Part shown: piece after piece, positions 17,637-24,600 of the stretch
Layout of the letters: every line of letters starts with the position of its first letter
Position numbering within the stretch: position 1 is the first letter of the stretch
Origin: Chitinophaga varians
GTDB taxonomy: Bacteria > Bacteroidota > Bacteroidia > Chitinophagales > Chitinophagaceae
Reading direction: 5' to 3'
Assembly (NCBI RefSeq): GCF_012641275.1
Contig: NZ_JABAIA010000001.1
Location: 2,852,001-2,916,000 of the forward strand
DNA length: 64,000 nt
Translations under genes and position numbers: made by a program
Notes under the pieces: generated by a model
Told to the model about the DNA's origin: nothing
The model's database searches: none
What the model saw: only the letters and a program-made list of their open reading frames with translations

Positions 17637-17726
17637 CAATTACGAATTACAAATTACGAATTACGAATTAATACAAAGGAAGAGGGACTTCCTAATTCGT
17701 AATTCGTAATTTGTAATTCGTAATTG
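17637..17726. repeat. Perfect 34-bp inverted repeat built of ATTACGA units
   Basis: Arms 17637-17670 and 17693-17726 are exact reverse complements with a 22-base loop. Each arm is itself a tandem run of AATTACGA-like 8-mers. It fills the whole gap between manC and the aminotransferase gene. It may act as a strong two-way hairpin, or be a mobile palindromic repeat. Confidence 0.9.
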
Positions 17727-17734
17727 ATTTATGT

Positions 17735-18868
17735 ATGTCCAAATTACCACACACAGGAACCACCATTTTTTCCGTTATGTCAGCCCTGGCAGCGGAACAC
17801 AAAGCCATCAACCTGTCACAAGGCTTCCCCGACTACGATTGCAGCGATGAACTAAAGGAAATGGTCAACCAGGCCATGCAACAGGGGCACAACCAATACG
17901 CGCCCATGCCCGGCCTCTTGCAGCTCCGCACAGCTATCGCGGCCAAAATCAGATCGCTGTACCAGCAAACCATCAACCCGGACACCGACATCACCATCAC
18001 GCCAGGCGGTACCTATGCCATTTATACGGCTATTGCCACCTACATTCATCCGGGAGATGAAGTGATCATATTCGAGCCGGCATATGACAGCTATATCCCC
18101 AATGTGCTGGTCAACGGTGGCAAACCGGTGCTAATATCGCTTTCTTTCCCGGATTACCGGATTGACTGGCAGGAGGTGCGCCGCAAGATCACTCCCCGCA
18201 CCCGCATGATCATGGTTAACACACCACACAACCCCACCGGCAGCATTCTTCAGGAAGAGGACATGGCCGAACTGGAAAAGCTGGTAGCAGAACATAACCT
18301 GCTGGTACTATCAGACGAAGTATACGAACACCTGGTATTTGACGGCGCCCGCCATCTCAGTGTGCTGCGTTATCCTGCCATCTATAAAAACAGCTTTGTC
18401 GTGTTCTCCTTTGGAAAGGTCTTTCACAATACCGGCTGGAAGATGGGCTATTGCGTTGCGCCCGAGCATCTGATGAAGGAATACCGGAAGGTACACCAGT
18501 ACCTTTGTTTTTCAGTGAACACACCAATGCAGTACGGATTGGCCGAGTTCCTGGAAACACCGGCACATTACCTGGAACTGCCGGCATTTTATCAGCAAAA
18601 GAGAGATTATTTTCTGGAGTTGATGAACGGCTCACGGTTTACACCACTGGCCAGTCAGGGAAGTTACTTTCAACTGATGCGGTATGATCAGATATCTTCG
18701 GAAGGAGACAAGGAATTTGCCACCCGCCTGACCAAAGAATTTGGCGTAGCGGCGATTCCGGTTTCCGCATTCTACCACGATGGCAAAGATGATCATGTAG
18801 TGCGTTTCTGTTTTGCCAAAAAAGAAACGACGCTGGAACAGGCGGCAGCACGCCTTAGAAATATATAG
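17735..18868 (+). CDS. Methionine/aromatic aminotransferase, class I/II
   Basis: 377-residue PLP enzyme of the YbdL/kynurenine aminotransferase group. Members use methionine (last step of methionine salvage) and aromatic or other 2-oxo acids. Residues: INLSQGFPDYD at 25-35, the PLP-contacting NTPHNPTGS near 162, SDEVYEHL near 193, and the Schiff-base K228 in SFGKVFHNTGWK. The start is immediately after the palindrome. No methionine salvage genes are adjacent, so the substrate is not proven. Confidence 0.88.
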   Translation: MSKLPHTGTTIFSVMSALAAEHKAINLSQGFPDYDCSDELKEMVNQAMQQGHNQYAPMPGLLQLRTAIAAKIRSLYQQTINPDTDITITPGGTYAIYTAIATYIHPGDEVIIFEPAYDSYIPNVLVNGGKPVLISLSFPDYRIDWQEVRRKITPRTRMIMVNTPHNPTGSILQEEDMAELEKLVAEHNLLVLSDEVYEHLVFDGARHLSVLRYPAIYKNSFVVFSFGKVFHNTGWKMGYCVAPEHLMKEYRKVHQYLCFSVNTPMQYGLAEFLETPAHYLELPAFYQQKRDYFLELMNGSRFTPLASQGSYFQLMRYDQISSEGDKEFATRLTKEFGVAAIPVSAFYHDGKDDHVVRFCFAKKETTLEQAAARLRNI

Positions 18869-18870
18869 GA

Positions 18871-18958
18871 ATTTAATTATTGGGAAATTTAGTCAATGTG
18901 CTTAGGAATCTACACTCCTCAGACGCCCGCTAAATATCAAAATAAAAATACCCAATGA
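18871..18958. repeat. Degenerate palindromic repeat, copy 1
   Basis: Left arm TTATTGGGAAATTTAGTCA and right arm CGCTAAATATCA to ACCCAATG resemble the arms of the repeat at 46475-46558 (TTATTTGGAAATTTAATCA and ACTAAATGATTA to ACCCAATG). ATTGGG and CCCAAT pair across the element. The relation was judged by eye. Confidence 0.5.
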
Positions 18959-18961
18959 CAA

Positions 18962-19044
18962 GATATAATGGGGCTTCGACAGCCGCCAGACAGGTACCCC
19001 TATAAAAACCGGCCTGGCCTGGCTATCTCGGCCCCATTAATATC
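18962..19044 (+). ncRNA. Structured element, possible small RNA or 3' UTR
   Basis: An outer stem of 13 bp with one bulged A pairs GATATAATGGGGC (18962-18974) with 19031-19044. The inside holds a GGCT/AGCC hairpin at 18972-18984 and further GCC/GGC pairing with CCTGGC runs at 19011-19024. A terminator follows 15 bp later. It could be read on either strand. The strand given follows the terminator. I could not match it to SRP RNA, 6S RNA, tmRNA or a known riboswitch. Confidence 0.4.
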
Positions 19045-19058
19045 ACAAGCAAACATAC

Positions 19059-19081
19059 GTCTCCTCACAAGGAGACTTTTT
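19059..19081 (+). terminator. Intrinsic terminator after the aminotransferase region
   Basis: Stem GTCTCCT (19059-19065) pairs with AGGAGAC (19070-19076), loop CACA, followed by TTTTT. It ends two bases before the carbonic anhydrase stop on the opposite strand. Confidence 0.8.
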
Positions 19082-19082
19082 A

Positions 19083-19757
19083 TTAAACGGCCATGGCCGG
19101 TACCGTTTCCTTATCTTTTTTGAGGATCAGCGTGTGTTCCATAAAGTTGACAACGCCGGTTTCCACGTCGTACATGGCGCCCACGATGCCTACGTCCCCT
19201 TTCAGGATCATGTCACGCAGAATATGGCTCTGTTCCATGATAGCCTGCACAGAGCGTTCAATATGAATGTTCGTCACGGCCTGCACAAACTCCGGATTTT
19301 TGGAGGTGCGGTTTTCGGTGACAGTTTTTTCCGCAAAAACAGACGGGGTGATTTTATTCAGCAGACCGGTGAGGTTGCCCATTTCCACCGCGTCGCAGGC
19401 GCCACAGATAGCGCCGCATTTGGTGTGTCCCAGTACTACGATGAACTTGGAGCCGGCTGCTTTGCAGGCATACTCCAGGCTTCCCAGCACATTGTCAGAG
19501 ATCACGGCGCCCGCCAGGCGGATACTGAAGATATCGCCCAGGCCCTGGTCGAATACCAGTTCAGCGGAAGTGCGGGAGTCCATACAGCTTACAATGGCAG
19601 CCATCGGCCATTGCCCGTCGCGGGTGTCGTTTACCATTTGCAACAGGTTACGGTTGATGCGGAGGTTGTCCACAAAACGCAGGTTACCTGATTTCAATAA
19701 TTCCAAAGCTTGTGTCGGTGTAATCTCACTCTGTGATACTTTATTCAATGTTTTCAT
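19083..19757 (-). CDS. can: Beta-class carbonic anhydrase
   Basis: Interconverts CO2 and bicarbonate in the cytoplasm. 224 residues. Zinc ligands are C58, H111 and C114 (CMDSRTSAEL, GHTKCGAICGA), and the D60-R62 pair of the active site is present. Family hallmarks LAGAVISDNVLGSLEYA and HIERSVQAIMEQS are clear. It is 84 bp downstream of a SulP transporter on the same strand, and the two should form one operon for bicarbonate supply. Confidence 0.95.
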   Translation of the reverse strand: MKTLNKVSQSEITPTQALELLKSGNLRFVDNLRINRNLLQMVNDTRDGQWPMAAIVSCMDSRTSAELVFDQGLGDIFSIRLAGAVISDNVLGSLEYACKAAGSKFIVVLGHTKCGAICGACDAVEMGNLTGLLNKITPSVFAEKTVTENRTSKNPEFVQAVTNIHIERSVQAIMEQSHILRDMILKGDVGIVGAMYDVETGVVNFMEHTLILKKDKETVPAMAV

Positions 19758-19841
19758 GATTGTTCGTTTTGATGGGTGAATGAAGGGAGGAAGAGAGCAT
19801 GGTTTCCGGTTTCTCTTGCCTCTATTTACGCTATAAGCCGT

Positions 19842-21491
19842 TTAGTTCAACTGTAATTCTTTTAATAATTCCTTGTGATTGCCGGCTGCAATAGTGTGTA
19901 CGTGCCCGTTAGCTTTCCGCGCATGTTCTTCTACCAGGCTCCCGGGGGTGTTGGGAATTTTGTATACGTCCTTAAATCCCACCAGGATGACGGTAATATT
20001 TTTTTGTGGCGCCTTGATGTCTTTGAATTCCCGGATGGTTTGCAACACATCAAAGTCGATATAGGCTGTTTTCTGGGCATCTATCACCACCGTAGTATCC
20101 GCAGGCAAATGGTCCAGGGTAAGCAGGATGCTGGCCTTGTTCAGGAAAGATACTTCCTGTGCCAGTTCCAGGCGGATGGTGTCGCCGGTCTGGTATTTTT
20201 CTTTGCGGAAATAATAGGAGCTCTTCATATTACCTCGCAGAATGGCCAGTACGCTTACGGCCATACCGATACCAATACCAATCAGCAGGTCTGTAAACAC
20301 GATGGAGACAACGGTGGCCACAAATGGTACCCACTGGTATTTGCCATTTTTAAACATTTCCCTGAAGACCTGCAGTTTACACAGTTTGTAACCGGTCACC
20401 AGCAGTACCGCGGCCAGCGTGGCCAGCGGGATCATGTTAAGCACCATGGGAATAAGTGCCGCACAGATCAGCAGCAGGGAGCCGTGTATCATGGTAGACA
20501 TTTTCGTACGGCCGCCAGCGTTAATGTTGGCGCTGGAACGCACAATTACGGAAGTAATAGGCAGGCCGCCGATAAGGCCGCTCACAATGTTACCGATGCC
20601 TTGTGCTTTCAGTTCCCGGTTAGGGGAGGTGTGGCGCTTCAGCGGGTCCAGTTTGTCGGTCGCTTCCACGTTGAGCAGTGTTTCCACAGAAGCAATGATG
20701 GCAATGGTAAGACCTGTGATCCACACTTCCTTGTCGGTGATGGCGCTGAAGCGCGGGAAGGTGAACTGTCCGAGGAAGTCGGAAAACGACTGTGGCACGG
20801 GCAGGCTTACCAGGTGTTTAGCACCCAGGGCCAGCACTTCGTTGCCTGCAAAGGCGCGGTTCAGCAGAATACCGGCTATTACGGCAACGAGTGGTGCTGG
20901 TACCAGGTTTACTTTGGGGATCTTGCTCCAATACAGAATGATAAGAATGGATATGAGGGTGATAATAGTTGCACCTATACTAATATGGTTGAGCGTGGAC
21001 AGCAGCGCGCTGAAAGTATTTTCCCCGTCGGCCTGGAAGAAGGCAATGCTGCCTTCATTTTCGGCGTCATAACCGAAGGCATGCGGAAGCTGTTTCAGGA
21101 TGATAATAATACCAATGGCTGCCAGCATACCGGTGATCACGTTGGAAGGGAAGTAGTTGGCCACGGTTCCCGCCTTGATAAGCCCCAGTACCAGTTGCAG
21201 GCAACCTCCGATGACAACGGCCAGCAGGAAGATGTCGAATGCGCCCAGTTTGGTGATGGCGGTCAGCACAATGGCAGTAAGGCCTGCCGCCGGACCGCTG
21301 ACGCTCAGTTGTGAGCCGCTGAAAAATCCAATTACCAATCCGCCAACAATCCCGGCAATCATACCGGAAAAGAGCGGAGCGCCGGAGGCCAGGGCAATGC
21401 CCAGACACAACGGCACGGCAATGAGGAAAACAACGAGACCCGCAGAAAAGTCCCCCTTGATATTGGAGAATAACGATGTTTGCTTGTTCAT
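19842..21491 (-). CDS. SulP-family anion transporter, probably bicarbonate
   Basis: 549 residues: about 10-12 hydrophobic segments (starting with GLVVFLIAVPLCLGIALASGA and SQLSVSGPAAGLTAIVL) followed by a C-terminal STAS domain (about 440-540). SulP proteins carry sulfate, bicarbonate or other anions. Substrate choice cannot be read from the sequence, but pairing with a carbonic anhydrase is a known arrangement for bicarbonate importers such as BicA. The transmembrane signature PITSVIVRSSANINAGGRTK is intact. Confidence 0.9.
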   Translation of the reverse strand: MNKQTSLFSNIKGDFSAGLVVFLIAVPLCLGIALASGAPLFSGMIAGIVGGLVIGFFSGSQLSVSGPAAGLTAIVLTAITKLGAFDIFLLAVVIGGCLQLVLGLIKAGTVANYFPSNVITGMLAAIGIIIILKQLPHAFGYDAENEGSIAFFQADGENTFSALLSTLNHISIGATIITLISILIILYWSKIPKVNLVPAPLVAVIAGILLNRAFAGNEVLALGAKHLVSLPVPQSFSDFLGQFTFPRFSAITDKEVWITGLTIAIIASVETLLNVEATDKLDPLKRHTSPNRELKAQGIGNIVSGLIGGLPITSVIVRSSANINAGGRTKMSTMIHGSLLLICAALIPMVLNMIPLATLAAVLLVTGYKLCKLQVFREMFKNGKYQWVPFVATVVSIVFTDLLIGIGIGMAVSVLAILRGNMKSSYYFRKEKYQTGDTIRLELAQEVSFLNKASILLTLDHLPADTTVVIDAQKTAYIDFDVLQTIREFKDIKAPQKNITVILVGFKDVYKIPNTPGSLVEEHARKANGHVHTIAAGNHKELLKELQLN

Positions 21492-21710
21492 AAAAAATGC
21501 ATTTTTCCGTTAAAGGATCGCGATGCCGGACAGCAGCTATCGCTACCGTCGCGGAAGTAATTACAGATACAGATGACGCATCCTTTGGGACACCAATACG
21601 GGTATCACGTTAACAGATACACGATGGCCCCGGAATGCCTGAGATAATAAATGCTTGCAATAAATAAATAGAAAATCCGTGCTGACTGTAATGACAGTAG
21701 CCGGTTCGAA

Positions 21711-22004
21711 TTACGCTCTGAAGATATTGGGAGGGGGAGCGTGGATTTCCTGGGCAGGATTGCTGGGGATATCCTCCATTAAAAGAGGATGCAAAACGCC
21801 AATGAGTAAAATCGGATTAAACTGCAGTGCGTCAAATTGCTTACAGAATTTTAATTCCTTCGCAATTTTGACATGGTCATGTCCTGCATCAACAGGATGT
21901 TCTTCCACAATCTGGTTATTAAACAGCAGTTTTCCTACCTCCTTGATGGGAAGCAATTGGGAGATCATAAGTCCCAAAAGGAATATGCCGATAATTTTCT
22001 TCAT
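21711..22004 (-). CDS. Small secreted or membrane-anchored protein
   Basis: 97 residues counted from the ATG at 22004. The N terminus is a signal or anchor (MKKIIGIFLLGLMISQLLPI), followed by EHPVDAGHDHVKIAKELKFCKQFDALQFNP and a proline-rich end. Two His and one Cys occur close together, but no family is recognised. An upstream in-frame ATG at 22025 falls inside a promoter -7 box (22023-22030), which argues for the shorter start. Confidence 0.6.
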   Translation of the reverse strand: MKKIIGIFLLGLMISQLLPIKEVGKLLFNNQIVEEHPVDAGHDHVKIAKELKFCKQFDALQFNPILLIGVLHPLLMEDIPSNPAQEIHAPPPNIFRA

Positions 22005-22022
22005 GTGTATTAACTGCTGATA

Positions 22023-22030
22023 CAAAAGTA
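22023..22030 (-). promoter_or_regulatory. -7 box of the small secreted-protein gene
   Basis: TACTTTTG on the minus strand fits TAnnTTTG and lies about 19 bases before the ATG at 22004. Confidence 0.5.
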
Positions 22031-22279
22031 AATGAGCGAAACCATATATACTAAGTTACGGTAATTAAAAAAATGTTAAAGCAATTTAGTGATGACTGGC
22101 GGAGGGTTTTAACCACAAAAACCGCCAAAAACCGATTATCCTTTATAATTGCCGCTTATCACATTGTTTTTTAAACCCGTTTTTACCATTTTCTCCCGAG
22201 ATGACCTACAGTAGTGGATTTCGACCTCATTGGCAGTAATATCCTAAACAAGTTATTTTGCTTTCTATGGTATTGTGTA
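22031..22279. other. Non-coding gap before padR
   Basis: Together with the adjoining promoter elements, this gap of nearly 400 bp (22005-22399) has no supportable gene on either strand. It is AT-rich, and I find no hairpin with a T-run. Confidence 0.6.
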
Positions 22280-22309
22280 TTGCATAGTAGTAAATAATTC
22301 CTATTTTTG
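22280..22309 (+). promoter_or_regulatory. Promoter of padR-pspC operon
   Basis: TTG (22280-22282), a 19-nt spacer and TATTTTTG (22302-22309) match TTG-N17-23-TAnnTTTG. The leader to the padR start is about 85 bases. PadR family members usually repress their own promoter, so the operator is probably here (inference). Confidence 0.65.
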
Positions 22310-22399
22310 TATCGTAAAGTTGAAGGAAGGTGTACAGGTCCTCAACTGTTACAAATCAAAAACCACCATTTACGTTATACAATTTAAAGCTCACTTGCC

Positions 22400-22741
22400 A
22401 TGAACATTGATAACACACAGTCACAGATGCGGAAGGGAGTGCTGGAGTTTTGCATTCTGTCCGTCATCAAGCAAGGAGAAGCTTACCCGTCAGACATCAT
22501 TGAAAAGATGAAAGAGGCAAAGCTGGACATCCTGGAGGGTACCTTATATCCCTTACTGACACGGCTGAAAAATGCAGAATTGCTCACCTACAGATGGGTA
22601 GAAAGCAGCTCCGGCCCCCCACGAAAATATTTTTCCATGACCGACAAAGGGGAAACCTTTTACCGTGAACTGGAAAGCACCTGGAACGAACTGGCCAATG
22701 CAGTCCATCAGTTAACACAACAAAACAGCGCACCGCTGTAG
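22400..22741 (+). CDS. PadR-family transcriptional regulator
   Basis: 113-residue winged-helix repressor. The blocks RKGVLEFCILSVIKQGEAYPSD, ILEGTLYPLLTRLKNAELLTYRW and GPPRKYFSMTDKGE are the PadR signature. The following PspC gene starts 39 bp later, a pairing common in this phylum, so the regulator probably controls PspC in response to envelope or other stress. The effector is unknown. Confidence 0.92.
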   Translation: MNIDNTQSQMRKGVLEFCILSVIKQGEAYPSDIIEKMKEAKLDILEGTLYPLLTRLKNAELLTYRWVESSSGPPRKYFSMTDKGETFYRELESTWNELANAVHQLTQQNSAPL

Positions 22742-22780
22742 TGAATATACCTAAACCTAAAATCTAAAAGAACCAACAAA

Positions 22781-24451
22781 ATGAAAAAGATTATCAACAT
22801 AAACCTGTCGAGTCGGCTGATTCCCATTGAGGATAGTGCCTACGAAGCATTGCGCCAGTATCTGGACAGCCTGAAGAGCTACTTCTCTAAAGAAGAAGGA
22901 GGTGATGAAATTGTGGCCGACATCGAAAGCCGCATTGCCGAGTTGTTCCAGGATAAACTGAAAAAAGGCGCTCACTGTATCACCGATGAAGACGTGGCTG
23001 CTGTAAAAGTATCCATGGGCACACCGGAACAGTTTGATGATGCTCCCGGCAGCGGTGCGCAGTCACAGGACAGCAACGCGGACCAGTTTGTGCCCCGTCC
23101 CCGCAAGCGGCTCTACCGCGATCCGGAAAACAAGGTACTGAGTGGTGTCTGCGGCGGCCTGGGCGCTTATTTCAATGTAGATCCGGTGATCTTCCGTATC
23201 ATCTTCGTACTGCTGGCCGTTGGTGGCTTCGGTACCGGTGTACTGGTATATTTCATCCTGTGGGTGGCCACGCCTTCTGCTGACACTGCAGCGGAAAAAC
23301 TGGAAATGCGCGGCGAGAAGGTAGACCTGAACAACATCAGGGCTACCATCCAGGAGGAATTAAGCAGCATGAAGGACCAGATGAAAAATGTAGGAAAAGA
23401 CTTCCAAAATTTTTCGCAGGGCCGCGGAAAGCAGGTAGGTAATGATCTGGAACGCTTTTTTGTAAACCTTGCACAAGGGTTGGGAAAAGTATTGGTTTTC
23501 GTGACCAAAGGATTCTTTTACTTCCTGGCAGTAGTCATACTGATCTGCCTGATCGTCACTGGTATAGCGATCGCGATTTCTTCTGCGGCCCTGTTCCCCC
23601 TGAAAAATCTTTTGCTCACCGCCCATTCCGCACAGAGCTACCTTTTCTGGCCAGCCATTGTGCTGCTCCTGGGCATACCTGTGGTAGCCTTGCTGATCTT
23701 CATTGTCCGTAAGCTGACAGGCGTGAAACAAGGCAGCCGCTATGCGGGTTACACCCTGGTGTTCCTCTGGTTGCTGGGCCTTGTGTTCGCCGGAATTGTA
23801 GGCGCCTCCCTGGCAAAAGATTTCAGAAGGCGGAGCAACCTGCCTGCAGAAGTGGTGGCCATACAACAGCCTACCCAACAGAAACTGATACTCCGCGTGG
23901 CTCCCGGCATCTTCAACGGCAACGATTTCAGCTGGTTCGACGATAACCTGATCGTAGCGGATGATACCACCATGATCAACATCGTAAAGTTGAGAGTGGA
24001 AAAAAGCACTACTGACAGCTTCCGGGTGGAAGTGTACCGCTACTCACAGGGTCGCACCCTGCAACAGGCCAACAGACTGGCGGGCGATATCCAGTTCGCC
24101 ATCAGGCAACAAGACTCAGTGCTGTATATCCCGCAGGGCTTCTCCCTGCCGCCTCATTCCACGTTCCGGGGCCAGCGCCTGGTGGTGGTCTTCAAAGTCC
24201 CCGTAGGCAAGAACCTCGAGATCGATGACGATATCTACCGCCACTTCTCTTTTGATAAGTATGGCCGCCGTTATAATGATGAAGATGATTGGTACATCGG
24301 AATCCATTCTGATGATGAGGACGGCGGAAGCCATACCCGTCTGAAAATGACCCCGGACGGTGTCACTGAAGAAAATACTGCCCCGAAAATCGAAAGGGAC
24401 TCCGTAGAGAACACTTACCACTATAAAGGTAACGACACTACACACAGATAG
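22781..24451 (+). CDS. PspC-domain envelope stress protein
   Basis: 556 residues. It opens with a Bacteroidota-specific N-terminal domain (MKKIININLSSRLIPIEDSA, about 1-85), then a PspC domain at about 108-165 (KRLYRDPENKVLSGVCGGLGAYF, FFILW-like hydrophobic segment). Three to four further TM segments span about 225-350, with a C-terminal beta-rich region containing ADDTTMINIVKLRVEKS. PspC helps cells resist membrane damage in the phage shock response. It follows padR and ends just before a terminator at 24479. Confidence 0.88.
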   Translation: MKKIININLSSRLIPIEDSAYEALRQYLDSLKSYFSKEEGGDEIVADIESRIAELFQDKLKKGAHCITDEDVAAVKVSMGTPEQFDDAPGSGAQSQDSNADQFVPRPRKRLYRDPENKVLSGVCGGLGAYFNVDPVIFRIIFVLLAVGGFGTGVLVYFILWVATPSADTAAEKLEMRGEKVDLNNIRATIQEELSSMKDQMKNVGKDFQNFSQGRGKQVGNDLERFFVNLAQGLGKVLVFVTKGFFYFLAVVILICLIVTGIAIAISSAALFPLKNLLLTAHSAQSYLFWPAIVLLLGIPVVALLIFIVRKLTGVKQGSRYAGYTLVFLWLLGLVFAGIVGASLAKDFRRRSNLPAEVVAIQQPTQQKLILRVAPGIFNGNDFSWFDDNLIVADDTTMINIVKLRVEKSTTDSFRVEVYRYSQGRTLQQANRLAGDIQFAIRQQDSVLYIPQGFSLPPHSTFRGQRLVVVFKVPVGKNLEIDDDIYRHFSFDKYGRRYNDEDDWYIGIHSDDEDGGSHTRLKMTPDGVTEENTAPKIERDSVENTYHYKGNDTTHR

Positions 24452-24478
24452 TTACATATTTTCCGCCATTCTAATGGG

Positions 24479-24517
24479 AGCGGGGCTGGCCTTTCTGGTT
24501 TGCCCCGCTTCTTTTTT
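24479..24517 (+). terminator. Intrinsic terminator of padR-pspC
   Basis: An 8-bp stem AGCGGGGC (24479-24486) pairs with GCCCCGCT (24502-24509), and is followed by TTCTTTTTT. Confidence 0.8.
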
Positions 24518-24600
24518 CCCGATCCGATCATTACCCAGGAAGATTAATGTTTAACTTTGTGTATTCGGCTCTAACATTAAAAAAGAGGATAAGATAAGGA

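Noticed and set aside
17637..17726. CRISPR array
   Set aside because: Units are contiguous 8-mers without spacers and form a palindrome, not direct repeats separated by spacers; no cas genes.
18962..19044. SRP RNA, 6S RNA, tmRNA or tRNA at the structured element
   Set aside because: No conserved GGAAG/AGCAGCC core of SRP, no tRNA-like cloverleaf with T arm, and the length does not fit 6S or tmRNA.
19875..21314. Long open frame (479 codons) opposite the SulP gene
   Set aside because: Composition is dominated by Q, G, H and D in a way typical of antisense frames, and SulP on the minus strand is certain.
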